Shown piece by piece: positions 11,640 through 23,220 of a stretch of 64,000 nt of DNA. Below the pieces are notes generated by a model. It saw only the letters and a program-made list of their open reading frames with translations. It ran no database searches and was not told the origin of the DNA. The stretch comes from Diphasiastrum complanatum. Taxonomy: Eukaryota > Streptophyta > Lycopodiopsida > Lycopodiales > Lycopodiaceae. Position 1 is the first letter of the stretch. Each line of letters opens with the position of its first letter. The DNA lies in the NCBI GenBank assembly GCA_029204225.1, contig CM055093.1, positions 5,870,933-5,934,932 of the forward strand. Reading direction: 5' to 3'. A program made the translations under genes and the position numbers.

Positions 11640-11940
11640 AGCTAGAGAGAGAGAGAGAGTGAGTGCGCACAACAGCAGCTGGAGAGGACTTGTGTGAGAG
11701 AGCGAAGCAGCTGGAGACAGGTGAGAGAAACAAAAAGAGAGAGCAGAGCAGCCGAGGGGACAGGTGAGAGAGAGAGAGAGAGAGAGAGAGATATGGTGAT
11801 AGAGAGGGAAAAGAGATGGTGAATGAGCGCAGAGAGACGAGAAAAGAGAGCTCGCGACGTTTTGTTAGGGCTTTTTAGGGTTAGGGTTGTTTTTAGAAAG
11901 TAAAATAGCAATAAAGTGAGGTGAGAGAGAGAGAGATGTA
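11640..11940 (-). promoter_or_regulatory. CT-rich tract with telo-box
   Basis: On the minus strand, AACCCTAACCCTAAAAA (about 11872-11888) is followed by long CTCTCT runs (11828-11640). A telo-box beside a CT-rich leader is a common layout of plant promoters for translation-related genes. No convincing gene follows on the minus strand toward 11400, so this may be only microsatellite DNA. It lies beyond the 3' end of the PPR locus. Confidence 0.3.
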
Positions 11941-12061
11941 TTAGATGTCATTGAGCACACATTAAAGATTTGGAAATGAAGCTAAATAATTTACGACTGA
12001 CTTTGAAAACAAGGTATACTATTTCCCAAATGAAGGGCTAAAAATTAATTGTTGGGAAAAG

Positions 12062-12147
12062 TAGTCTGACAAAGTAAACCACAAATGAATGAAAGTTAAT
12101 CTTATGACAAAGTAAACCACGAATGAATGAAAGTTAATCTTACAATA
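12062..12147 (+). repeat. Tandem ~40-bp duplication
   Basis: GACAAAGTAAACCAC followed by AATGAATGAAAGTTAATCTTA occurs twice in a row, with one or two differences. It lies in the non-coding spacer downstream of the PPR locus. Confidence 0.8.
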
Positions 12148-12358
12148 AAGATGGTCCACTATAACATCAACAAAAAACCTCAAAAGCAAAAATGGGGGTC
12201 AAATACTTGTATTGTCTTCAAAAAGACCAATATGAATACACTCGCGAGTGATCAACCTTGGCCATCATTCTGATGTTAAAAGTGTGAGAACCAAGGCTGC
12301 CAAAAAACTCCCAAATCAAGCCTTCTACCTGTCCAAATAAGCTTTTTTCAACTTATCA

Positions 12359-14544
12359 TCACCAATAAACTCCACAGGAACAAAAGCCATCCTTAAAATG
12401 GTGGTTTATGTTTGCATCCATCACACTGATATCACGCCCAACAATTTTTGAGATGATCTTTGTGGCATTGTGACAGTCACCGCAGACCCGAAGGTGTCCC
12501 AAAAGGCGTGTTGATGAGCCCAAAAGCAATGGCCTGCTTCTCACTATGTCCACACAAAGCATTCTCCTTCTCCTCGTCCTCCACATCATCCAGCACAAAG
12601 CTTAAATTAGGTTTATACCCTGCCATCTTCATCAACCCCACCAATCTATCCAGTTCGGCCTGAATCTTCTTGCTTTGTTGATGAGTTGCATCACCTACAA
12701 CAAAGGCATGCAGTTGGTTATCAACTTCGATCCAGCTGAGGCATTCCTTTGACACCTGCCTCCTTCATTTGATTTCTGATCTTTGCTAACTCATCCTTCT
12801 TACCGGCAGCTGCATAGATGTTTGATAGCAGCACATAAGGTGCAGCATTTTTTGGTTCCAACTTCACGACACGATCAAAGGCACGTCTTCCTATCTCCGC
12901 ATGGCCATGGTTCCTAGCAGCACCAAGCAAAGTCATCCAAACCACACTATTAGGCTGAATTGGCATTTTGTTGATAAAGAGCTCAGCATCAGCCAAGCAC
13001 CCTGCACGCCCTAGAAGATCAACCATACATGCATAGTGTTCCTTGGTTGGTGTGACACCATGATTTTTACACATGGAATCAAAGAAATAACAACCTTGAT
13101 CTACTAGGCCAGAATGGGCACATGCAGAGAGAACACTAATAAATGTGACCTCGTTAGGTTTCGTGCCTTCCCTCTGCATTTGCTCATACAGAGCAAGGGC
13201 CTCCTTGCCAAGCCCGTTCTGTGCATATCCTGCAATCATCGCACTCCATGAAACCACATCTCGTTCACTCATGTTGTCGAACAGCTCCCGGGCGTCCTCT
13301 GTGCAGCCGCATTTTGCGTACATGTCAACAAGGGTGTTCCCTACAATCACCTTCGACTGAAAGCCTCTTTTTATGATCTCGGAGTGGAGCTGTTTGCCCT
13401 GTTCCAGGGCCGCTAGGCTGGCACATGCTTGTAGGAGAAGAATAAACGTGACATTGTTTGACTGCATGCCTTCTTGTTTCATTTGGTCATACAGAGCAAG
13501 GGCGTCCTTGCCAAGCCCATTCTGTGCATATCCCCCAATCATCGCATTCCATGAAACCACATCTCGTTCACTCATGTTGTCGAACAGCTCGCGGCCGTGC
13601 TCTGTGCACCCGCATTTTGCATACATGTGAACAAGGGTGTTCCCTACAACCACATCCGACTGAAAGCCTCTTTTTATGATCTCGGAGTGGAGCTGTTTGC
13701 CCTGTTCCAGGGCTGCTAGGCTGGCACATGCTTTTAGGAGAAGAACGAACGTGACATTGTCTGGCTGCACGGCTTCCTGTTTCATTTGCTCATACAGAGC
13801 AAGGGCCTCCTTGCCAAGTCCATTCTGTGCATATCCCGCAATCATCGCATTCCATGAAACCACATCTCGTTCACTCATGTTGTCGAACAGCTCACGGGCG
13901 TCCTCTGTGCAGCCGCATTTTGCATACGCTTTTAGGACAACAACGAAAAGAACCTTGTCTGGTGCTAAGCCTGTGTCTTGCATTTTCTGAAATAAATCAA
14001 TAGCCTCCTCAACTTCTCCACTATCAGCATATGCTGAGATAATGGCAGTCCACGAATACACATTGTGTTGAGGCATGTTGCTGAATACTTTGTGTGCATC
14101 CAGCAGACTACCGCATTTGGAGTACATGTGAACAAGGGTGTTTGCTAAGAAAATATTTGAATCAAGTACACTTTGGACTATAAGGGCATGCAGTTGCTTG
14201 CCCTCCGCCAGGGCCTTCCTTCTGGAACACCCCTTCAAAATGCAAACATAGGCGTGAATTGGAGGGCTAGTAGTTTGCTGGACCATAAGCTCCAACATAT
14301 GTAGGGCCTCTTTCAAGCGTCCCTCCTCACAGAGTTTGCTCAGCTTATCACCATTGCAAAAGGAGTCGGGCACCCTGCACGATTCATATAATGATGATAA
14401 AGAAATATGAACAAGTGTCAATTTTGAAAGAGCAAGAAAAAGGAGGACATATGGTAATCTCACACCCGCACACTTGAGATTAAAACCATACCGTGATCTC
14501 AATCCATCACCAGATTGTATATGACCCAATGTCATAGAAGCCAT
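12359..14544 (-). pseudogene. PLS-class PPR protein locus with frameshifted DYW end
   Basis: A long frame (14643 to 12721) carries about fourteen tandem helical P, L and S repeats, such as VVSWNAMIAGYAQNGLGKEA and TFVLLLKACASLAALEQGKQ, then the E region (GCYFFDSM, HYACMVDLLGRAG). The frame then shifts near 12750: SWIEVDNQLHAFVVGD lies in a second frame. It shifts again near 12490: [10 protein letters not shown]...FCSCGVYW lies in a third. The DYW deaminase signature and the CSCG zinc ligands are therefore present but unreachable; the final tripeptide is VYW. Start: MASMTLGH (14544) is likelier than the first Met (14643), because TTTATGCAG at the earlier site looks like a splice acceptor. Such proteins bind organellar RNA and specify C-to-U editing; this one would end as a PPR-E protein at about 607-640 aa. 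An N-terminal organelle signal is not obvious. Confidence 0.85.
13225..13930 (-). repeat. 303-bp tandem units inside the PPR tract
   Basis: The block ATCTCGTTCACTCATGTTGT recurs at 13259, 13562 and 13865, exactly 303 bp apart, which is 101 codons or three PPR motifs. Neighbouring sequence (TTTTTATGATCTCGGAGTGG, at about 13369 and 13672) repeats at the same spacing. This implies recent in-frame duplication of a PLS triplet. Confidence 0.92.
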
Positions 14545-14975
14545 CTTTTCTTTTACCCAGGAGGGATTGAGCCAACTATCAACCCATAGGCTCTCAAGCA
14601 ACCTCTTATGTTTAAAGTCTGGGTGCCTTGGACTTTTCTGCATAAATTATACAGATCACAGTCAAAGCTTCAACTTAAGGAAAACGACTACACAAACTAC
14701 CCATAATATCATAGCAACAATAAAATTCAAGTAAGAGGTGATTAGCCAAAGCAAATGCAGCCTGAAATGAGGCGCACTTTAGTCAATCTAGTGTCCCACC
14801 ACTGCGATGGATCTAAAAAAAACTCCTGCCAGAGCTGCTCCATTCTAACCAGTCTGTGTGCATGCCCTAAGGGTAAACCAGAATGCATCAGAAACATGGT
14901 TAAGGATTGTCAATGTGGATTTAAGCATCTCTACAAATTCATCTCCCCCTCAGCCAGCCACGGAGTGCTGGCGAG

Positions 14976-15414
14976 CTAAAAAGAGTGTGAGAGAGATAAT
15001 AAGCATACCCGAGCCCCGAGGTGTTGAAAAAGCGGATGGCTTCCGTTGTTGAAATTGTAGCATGAGAGGTAGCCTGGCAACCCAATGAGGATTGAACCGA
15101 TTGTTGTTGATCCACAGTGCCTCCTTTCTGGTGACGTCCATCCGAGGACGACCTCTGGAAGGAGGAAGAAGAGCAGCAGTAGTACAAGTGAGCGAAGCAG
15201 AAGGAGATGAGAGAGCGTTTTCATTTGTGGGTCTGATGATGAGGCGAGGAGGGCAAAAAAGGAGTAGAGATCGATGAGGAGGAGGAGGAGGAGGAGAAGA
15301 ACGATCGGCAGAGAGGAACAAGAAGAAGAGGCTGCCATGACGACCAAGGCCTCCTTCTTCTTCTCCTCCTCCTCCTCCTCCTCCTGTTAACATTGTTCTT
15401 GTCGTCATTGCCAT
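14976..15414 (-). other. Possible upstream exon(s), unrecognised
   Basis: Open minus-strand frames here include one starting at 15347 with a strongly hydrophobic Leu-rich start, which could be a signal peptide or simply the product of GGA/TCC repeats. A candidate splice donor, GGCTCGG|GTATGC, lies near 15011. One frame contains ALWINNNRFNPHWVARL, which resembles LWVDSWLNPSWVKEKM just inside the next candidate exon (14650-14540). The two may be related exons of the PPR gene or of a neighbour. CTCCTC microsatellite DNA (about 15275-15385) inflates all frames. Not identified. Confidence 0.25.
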
Positions 15415-16324
15415 GGCGTGCTATTGCTGTTGCTTGCTGATCTCCTTAAGCTCTCTCTCGCACATCAAATATTTGGATAATATTTGGGGATGGCAGCACT
15501 GCTGCTCCGAGCTCTCCTCCCTTCCTTTCGTGAACGATCTCGCATCCCATCCCATTAATCCTTTCACATCATCTACTCTCGTCTCGTCCCGTCCCGTCCC
15601 ATCTTTTTAGTCCAATCCTTCTCCCCTATCTCGTTATCCCTCACTAAATAATTATACATTATTAGCAGCTGTGGCCTATTATTGTGTAAAAACAAGATGC
15701 TCAATAATCCGCAATGCCTCATTGCTGAAAAACACAAATATCGTGAAGGGCACCTTTCAAGTGCCCTTCATCGAATCTCCAAAAAAGACGTTGATGTCTT
15801 TACTGAATTCCAAACATTTTCTTAAGAGATTTTCTTATTGTTTTCTGACAATTTTGCACTCGCAGATAGACGGGGGCGGGCCGGGGCGGCCCCCCCCCCC
15901 GCGCCGCCAGCCACACCGCCAGCGGCACCCCCGCCCCCCCTCCCTCCCCTTGGTCCAACTGCATCATCTTGCAGCTACCGACGTTACACCTGCCCGATTA
16001 TGCAAAACCTGTCTGTCGATCTTTCTTCAATCTTGTTTTGCTGCGACACCTAATCTTCTCAGAGACACAATGATCAAGCAAGGTTCAGGTTTTTATCTAT
16101 ACATTCACCAGAATTTACAAGGCAGAGATGGAAGAGGCGTCACAATGCTGCAGTCAATCTTTCATCTTCCGGAAGTGACAACCACTGCAAAATGAATACT
16201 CTTTCTGCAAGACCATCTGAAGGCCACTACATACATGATACATCTGAAGGCAGTATCTACTTAATACAAGATCGGACAGTTTTCACCCTTAATACAGTAA
16301 TCCACACCTGCTAAATAATGTCAG
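15415..16324. other. Spacer with C-rich island
   Basis: No gene recognised. A very GC-rich island (about 15868-15948, with runs of C up to ten) stands out sharply from AT-rich flanks. The ORFs crossing it are proline-rich by composition only. Confidence 0.5.
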
Positions 16325-16407
16325 TTAACGGGCCTGAAGGGCTCGTCGTGACAAATTGAAGGGCTCGCCCTTGCAATTTGTCATAACGGGCCGTTCAGGC
16401 CCGTTAT
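16325..16407. repeat. 83-bp foldback hairpin
   Basis: The left arm (AACGGGCCTGAAGGGC...TGACAAATTG) and the right arm (CAATTTGTCATAACGGGCCG...CAGGCCCGTTA) are inverted copies of about 34 nt with a few mismatches. The loop AAGGGCTCGCCCTT is itself self-complementary. RNA from either strand would form one long stem. No flanking gene is seen. It could be a miniature foldback element or a small-RNA precursor. Confidence 0.75.
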
Positions 16408-16724
16408 CTAATACATGACCAAGTGTGAAATTGAACGAGAACGTATAGTTGGAAATACAGCTTGAATCTATGACTAGACAAAGAGAAGAGTGCAGGATCT
16501 GCATGGGGGGCAATATGAAATGGGAACCAGCATGATTTTAGTCACTTAAATGTGTCCTTAAAGGATCCGATCATGGTTTTCCTAAACATGACAGTACCGA
16601 CAAAAGATTACCCAGCTAAAATTATTTAGTTAGGGATAACGAGATAGGGAAGAAGAATACATTAGAAATATATTTACTTATTTTGATCCATTAATCCTTT
16701 TAAATCTTATTATTAATTAACCTC

Positions 16725-17719
16725 TTGTCACCCACAATGGGTCAACATGTACCTGTCGCTCCCTTGCAAGCAGTCCGGAGGGCGCCTTGGATGGAGATAC
16801 CAAAATATGACGGATCATCAGATCCTATCCGCTTCCTCCAGATCTACGAACAAGCTTGTGAAATCTGCGACGATCGAACACCTGCAGAGAAGTTGATGTT
16901 GTTCCCCATGTCACTAGTAGATGTGGCTCAAGATTGGTTTTTCAACTTGTCAGAGGAAGAAAAATCCACCTGGGAAGCGGTTAAAGCGGCTCTCATCACG
17001 CGCTTTAAACCAAGAAAGTTCCTAGAAGACCTGTTTCTCTTGCTCAGCAAGGTCAAGATGGGGAAAAGAGAAAGGATCAAGGACTATATTGAGCAGGTCA
17101 AACATCTATGATCCGAATGCAGTGCAGAACTAACTCCCGATCATGCGGTGAGCATGTGGTTCCTTGCGAGGTTACCACGTAGCATCAGAAGAGAACTGAA
17201 TAGTACGCTACTTTGCAAGAAGCTATGGAGGATGCCATCAGGGAAGAGGATGAGGGATCAGACGACAAATATCCAACCACTCATACTCCTACTCCCTCGT
17301 TAGCGTCATCCTCATCAAATGCTGCCACTTTGTCCACAGAACTACTGTTGGAACAAATGACAAAACAACACAAACAACAGATGAAGCAACTTACGACACA
17401 GTTCGATCGGAACCTGAAAGCCTTACAAGGAGCTGTAGCGACAACGTCCACTCCACCGGAACAGAACCAGCTACAGTATCTCTGTCATGAAAATGTATGG
17501 TGTTTAATATGCACACAAAAGCATACAACGAATGAGTGTCCAGTCTTAAAGCAAAATCTGAGACTGACACAGAGATTTTGCCATCTGTGCAATGCAACAT
17601 CGCACGAGACGGCCTTTTGCCCATTTAACACTCGGATTGTCCAACAGAAGTCCTTATCCGACTTCTTATCCATATCATCAAGGGGCACCAAATGCGGCAC
17701 CAAGGTATGGCGCGCCTAA
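16725..17719 (+). pseudogene. Gypsy gag (capsid and zinc knuckles)
   Basis: Residues such as WMEIPKYDGSSDPIRFL and AQDWFFNLSEEEKSTWEA match the retrotransposon gag capsid domain. A TGA at 17109-17111 interrupts the frame (a CGA codon one transition away would restore Arg; inference). A second frame from 17213 has Gln-rich sequence and CCHC-like knuckles: CLICTQKHTTNEC and CHLCNATSHETAFC. A further CWECGYEHFFKNC lies at about 18006 in another frame. The product would package element RNA; as it stands it is broken. Confidence 0.8.
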
Positions 17720-18619
17720 TAATCAACAGCGCATGGCCTTACCTGCACCACCAGGGCCAACTAATCAACAAGTGGCCCACGTAAACTTGACAGCAACATA
17801 ATTAGAGATGTTAGTACCACCTCAACCTGAGCAGCAACAGTGGTATGGGCCGGATGAACCATATATGGGTCCTGCCATAAATGAATATATTGCGGCCTAT
17901 GCAGCTCAAACTCAGCGTCAGGGTGGAAGAAATTATGGCTACTACGGATCCGACGAATGACATAGAATTACTGAATGTCCTTACAAGGGACAATTTACAT
18001 CCTTCTGTTGGGAATGCGGTTATGAACACTTCTTCAAGAACTGTCCATTAAGACCTGGGACCAGCACGCCATTGAACTTCATTGTGATACAATGAGCAAC
18101 AGTTCCAGCGGGGATGCCACCGGAAAAACAACATGTCCATGCCCCTATGTTAGCCGTCATGCGAGCACAAAAGAGGAAGGAAGCGGCTCCCTCACCATCA
18201 CCATCGGTCACTGATGACCAACCCTCAACTTCAATGCCATATCCGAATGTGAGGGAAGAAAGGAGACAATACCAGAAGATACGGCATTGGGTACAGAGAG
18301 CACAAGCGGAGGAAAAAACGCAAGAAAAGGCCTATCCTACGGAACTTCTTGCTAATGAAGAACCAAAACCACGAACGGGCTCACCATTGCGCATTAATCA
18401 AAATGCTCGGTTGCATCATCATGAACCACCTTTTCACATGGTAGAGCCCGAGGAACCATGCACTAAAGTGCTCACAAGCCTGCTAGCAAGCCGTGTTAGT
18501 TTACCCCTCGGAGAATTGGTGCGGATTGCGCCACAAGCTAAAGGCCTTTTGGCTATGGGCCAAAACAGACGCGGAACCAGTAGCGCCAGAGCCCATATAT
18601 TGTACGGACTACAATGAGA

Positions 18620-19305
18620 CAAGTAACGTCCTCCACATCGGAGCAGCATGGGAGAGTGAGGAACACAACATCACCCTGTCAATCAAACACAAGAGATTTG
18701 AAGACGAGGCAACGGTGGTAGATGGAGGATCAGGTGTCAATTTGATCTCCACTACTTTGTATCAAAAGTGAGGTTTACAGGGATTGAAGCCAACAAAATT
18801 CGCCATCAAGCTAGCAAATCAATTCTGTGTAAAACCAAAGGGTCTAGTTGCCGATATCCCAGTAAAAATAACAGGCATGTAGTTTGTAATCACCTTTGTA
18901 GTAATGGATATACCAGAGTCCCCATCTGCATACCGTGTTTTACTGGGAAGGCCATGGTTGAGGATTGCACAAGTAGTACACAACTGGGGTATGGGGAAAC
19001 TCACCTTTGAGAATAGAGAACAGGTTGTAAAGGTTGATCCAACCACATGGGCGATGAAAACTATTGCACCCAAGGTTGATGACAGATCATCCACGACAGA
19101 TTATACGATCGATCGCCCAAGGCAAGCCAAGGATGGTCACTATGATTCAGAGACATATTTCGTAATATGGATGGATGAATTAGCAACGATTGACTGCCAA
19201 GCATGTCAATATGAATTGGATCTTGAATCCAGCACATCTTCACCCAAGTGTTACATCATGGACACACCAATTACATTTGGGGTGAATATGATAAATGTAG
19301 CATAG
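18620..19305 (+). pseudogene. Gypsy aspartic protease relic
   Basis: VVDGGSGVNLIS (about 18715-18750) is the retropepsin active-site motif in its plant gypsy form. The end of the domain, YRVLLGRPWLR, appears after a frame change at about 18930, followed by the usual GKLTFEN stretch. Positions 19306-19807 continue in frame pieces with no recognised domain until the nested copia insertion. Confidence 0.75.
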
Positions 19306-20630
19306 CTGTCAGCGGAATCTATTGAGAACCCAATGAATGATGATTTAGTCCCTTGGCAACATGCTTTGATTTACAACAAGGAGATTGAGCTGACAGATGA
19401 GCAAGTCCTACAACACATGGACCTGGATCACTATGGAATCAAGAGAGTACCAGCTCAACTGTCGCAAAAATCTGCTATGGCGAAAGTCTCAAAGATAGAT
19501 CCACCAAGGGCACCTGCGATCAAGAAGAACCAGTTGAAACAATGCTACAACCACGTGATCCGATGGAGTGATCTACCCGAAGAAGCTATAGCTACAGTGG
19601 ATGTTGATATTCGCAACCACTAGGTAAATGTCGCACCAGTTTCGAAGAAAGACAACACGGATGAATTCAACCTTATAACAAGAAAAGCTAAGAAGAAGGT
19701 GTTGGATTCCTTGAAGTCCATCAGGATGAACTCTGATACAGCGTCTTCTCAGATGACAGATAATCAAAAGATGACTAGTCGGGATAAGATCAACATGATG
19801 GAGGAATTGTGAAAAATGCAAAAATAAGCTTGGTAGAGGCCAAAAATCTTGTATATAAGATAGACACACATGTGTGGAGCCTGTTCCCACATGTGAAACT
19901 AGTGTACTTTTCATGTACCATAATCATATATGTTGTACATATGATCTAATTCAAGTTCTAGTGGCTAAAATGGCCAAAAACTAGTTTTCTAGAGATATGA
20001 CACACGACGCCAATCTATTGATTGCATTAGCCAAATATTTTGAATAGGTGTCACATCCCATGTGTAGAGGACATCCCACATGTGTGGAAATACCTGAAGT
20101 AGTCAAGTTTTTGCTTCTAGAAGATTTCCATGAAGATCTCCATATAGTAGGAAATTAGACCAAAAATGCCCAAAATGGAAAGTTTTGATCCAAGTGTCAA
20201 ATTGCATGATGGTGACAAGGCATCCTCACATGTGTGAGATCTGATGCATGATCAGTACCTCGAGCTCCAAAAGTGTATAAATAGAGGCTTATTTGTCCAT
20301 AATCAATGTGAGACACCAATCTTGGTTTTGGAAGCAATTTTGAGTGATTCTCTCCATTTGTTTACATTTGTTTTGATTATTTTGAGGTGCTATCAATGTA
20401 TACTTGATTTTCAGGTTGGAGTCCGTACTTAGACAATGTTTCACACGTGTGATACCAGAAAGTACACCTACCTTCAATAAATGGTTGTTTTTTGTTTGGA
20501 TTTTGTGTCTAGAATTGATCTAGATTGATCTTAATCTCAAGTAGATTGATAGATCAAGTAATCTGACAATCAATCCCTCTTGAGGATAAGATTAGGATTC
20601 ACTATTGGTCCTTTTTGTACTTTTTGCACA

Positions 20631-20643
20631 TGGTATTAGAGCC
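20631..20643 (+). other. Primer binding site of nested copia
   Basis: TGGTATTAGAGCC lies directly after the left LTR. It differs by one base from the usual plant copia PBS (TGGTATCAGAGC), which pairs with the initiator methionine tRNA. Confidence 0.9.
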
Positions 20644-21232
20644 AAGTACAAGAATTTTTGTTGAAATTGATAGGGTTAATCCAAATCAAAGCCAAAATTA
20701 GCAGTTATTTGGAAACTAGTCAAATTTTGTGTAGCGAGTTGGATTTGATAGCTATCCTCAAAATTTTTGGTCCAGATCTTGTTGTGGGCTGTAGAAACCC
20801 TTTTGACACGTGTGAGTCCATACAGCTCCAATTTTGATTGAGAAATTTCAAAAATTTGTAGAATTTGACTCACATACCCAATTTGAGTGATGCTTGGTGC
20901 CGAATCAAGCATTTTCTATGGTGAATCTAATCCCTTGATTAGTTCTTGGATTAGATCAGCCAAAAAACTAAAATTGAAGCCTGAATTAGGTGCACTAATT
21001 GATTTTCTCTGATTTTTTGAGTGTATGTTGAAGTTGAAGAGAGAAATTGCTAAAAATCATAGATTAAGGAGTGATTTTGCAAGTTTGAGACCAGAATCTA
21101 AATTTTCATCATTCTAGATTGGTTCATGAGTGATAGGATTGAGTCTATAAGCTTTCTAAATCGCTAGAAGACTTTAGGTTCAGATCTCTTAGAGAAACCA
21201 TAAGAGTTTCTAGTGCTTTTTCACATTAAAAA

Positions 21233-23220
21233 ATGGCATCAATGGGTGGTGTTTTGCTTGAAGCTAGTGAAAGACTTACATCCACTAATTATGCTACTTG
21301 GATAGTTCGAATGGAGTCTTTGCTTGTACTTCATGATCTTTATGACATAGTACTTGAGGTGGAAGTAGAACCTCAAGGAGTTGAATTGGCTAAGTACAAA
21401 AAGAGATGTAGAGTTGCATTACATTGCATAAAAATGAATGTAAGTAATGAACTTTTGAAAGAAATCTCATCTTGTACCACATCCAAAGAGGCATGGGATT
21501 CATTAAAAGCCATTTATGGATCCAAGAAGACTTCAAGGATACTCATGCTTCGGAATCATATCCTTCAAAGCATGAAAGGAAGTAGTGAAAGTGCCCATTT
21601 TAAGTCTTTAGGATCAAATCATTGAATAAAGAGTTGTCTTCTATAGATGATAAAATCAAAGATGATGAATTAGTTTAAATCATTTTGAATGGATTAGGAG
21701 ATGATTATTCCAATCTTGTTCAAACCTTTGCTATTCAAGATTAACTTCCTAGTATTGAAAAACTTCAAAGTGTGCTTATTGAGTGAGGAGAGTAGAATGT
21801 TTCATATCAAAAGTAGGATGAGTTCCTTATCTTTGAATGATGGTGATGAAAAAGCTAACTTTTCTTTGAAAGGCAAGAAGAAGAAGTTTCCATCCAAGAA
21901 GACTCAAGACATGGAGATGGAGAACAAAGATGGAGCATCAAGTTCCAAAGGCAAGAGCAAGAAGGATAAGAAGAAGCTAAAGTGTTTCTTTTGTGGAAAA
22001 AAATTACATTTTGCATCCGAGTTCTACAAGAAGAAGAATGCCCAAGAGAAGGACAATCAAGGCAATCTTGTGCTTGAGGAGGAGGAAGGCAATCTATATT
22101 TGATGGTATCCTCACCACAAACATCTAATCAAGACACATGGTGGATTGATAGTGGGGCAAGCTCTCACATGACTCACCAAAAAGACTACTTTTCTAATCT
22201 ACTTTCTTACAATAGTTCTAAGAGATTTATCTTCACTGCAAGTGATCAAGAATGTGAGATTGTAGGTGTTGGATCCATTCCTTTATGTCTAGGATCATCT
22301 AAAAAAATAGACCTAGACAATGTTCTTTATGTACCTTCAATTACAAAGAACTTGTTGAGTAGTAGGACAACTTATGGATAGTGGATTAGATGTACATTTC
22401 AAGCATGGAGCATGTTCTATCTTGAAAGATGAAAAATGTATTGCTAGTGGTTTCAAGCAAGGGAGGTTATTCAAATTGGATGCTAATGTGATGGTTGGAA
22501 CTGTGAACATGGCAAGGGAGGAGCTCACTCAAGTGGAATTATGGCACAAAAGGTTAGGCCATCCTAACTACAAAGCTATGGAGACCATGGCGACAAAGGA
22601 GCTAGCAAGAGGACTTCCCAAAACCATATCCAAGTGTGGCAAGCTTTGTGAAGCTTCTGGACTTTCCAAATCTCATAAGCTTCCTTTCAAGAGATTTTTG
22701 ATAAGATCCAACTCTCCTCTTGACCTTATACACTCGGATGTTCATTCATTTTCACGTGAATCAAATGGTGGAGCTCTTATGTATGTCACTTTTATTGATG
22801 ATAAATCAAGATACTCCTGGGTTTATCTCTTATCTAAGAAAAGTGAAGTTTTTGAGTCATTTGTAAAGTTCAAACTCTTGTGAAAAAGCAACTTAATATT
22901 AGCTTGAAAGTATTAAGAAGTGATAATGGAGGGGAGTACATCTCCAATAGGATGAAAGAGTTTTGTGAAACTAATGGCATTAGGAGAGAGTTTACTTGCA
23001 CATATACTCCACAACAAAATGGAGTAGCTGAGAGAAAGAATAATTGCACATCATTTCGTGAGGGAGAAAGTGCAAGCAAAGGAAGTCAAGCTTATTCATG
23101 TTTCATCATCAGATTGCATTACTGATATACTCACCAAGGCATTGCCTAAAGCTCCATTTGTAAAATTAAGATTGGCTCTTGGAGTTATAGATAGATCTAT
23201 GCTAGATTTACCAAGCTAGA
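21233..23220 (+). pseudogene. Copia gag-protease-integrase fragment
   Basis: Gag begins MASMGGVLLEASERL (21233) with the UBN2-type fold and then loses frame at about 21615. The zinc knuckle CFFCGKKLHFASEF (normal pattern CxxCxxxxHxxxxC, last Cys replaced by Phe) is at about 21990. Protease WWIDSGASSHM is at about 22140. A frame change at about 22375 leads to the pre-integrase (LWHKRLGH) and the integrase core ([15 protein letters not shown]). After AERKN (about 23040) the sequence jumps to [23 protein letters not shown], the RNase H tail, ending at 23218. The strand-transfer glutamate region, the RT and most of RNase H are deleted. Confidence 0.85.

Noticed and set aside
11440..11911. Arg/Ser-rich minus ORFs in the GC-rich island
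   Set aside because: They follow from CGCGTG and CT repeats; the several frames are equally open.
13145..13990. Plus-strand ORFs opposite the PPR gene
   Set aside because: Antisense shadows of the PPR repeats; they recur with the same 303-bp period and have no motif of their own.
14950..15414. Possible secreted Leu-rich protein
   Set aside because: The hydrophobic start comes from a CTCCTC/GGA repeat open in all three minus frames; only the peptide downstream of it deserves attention.
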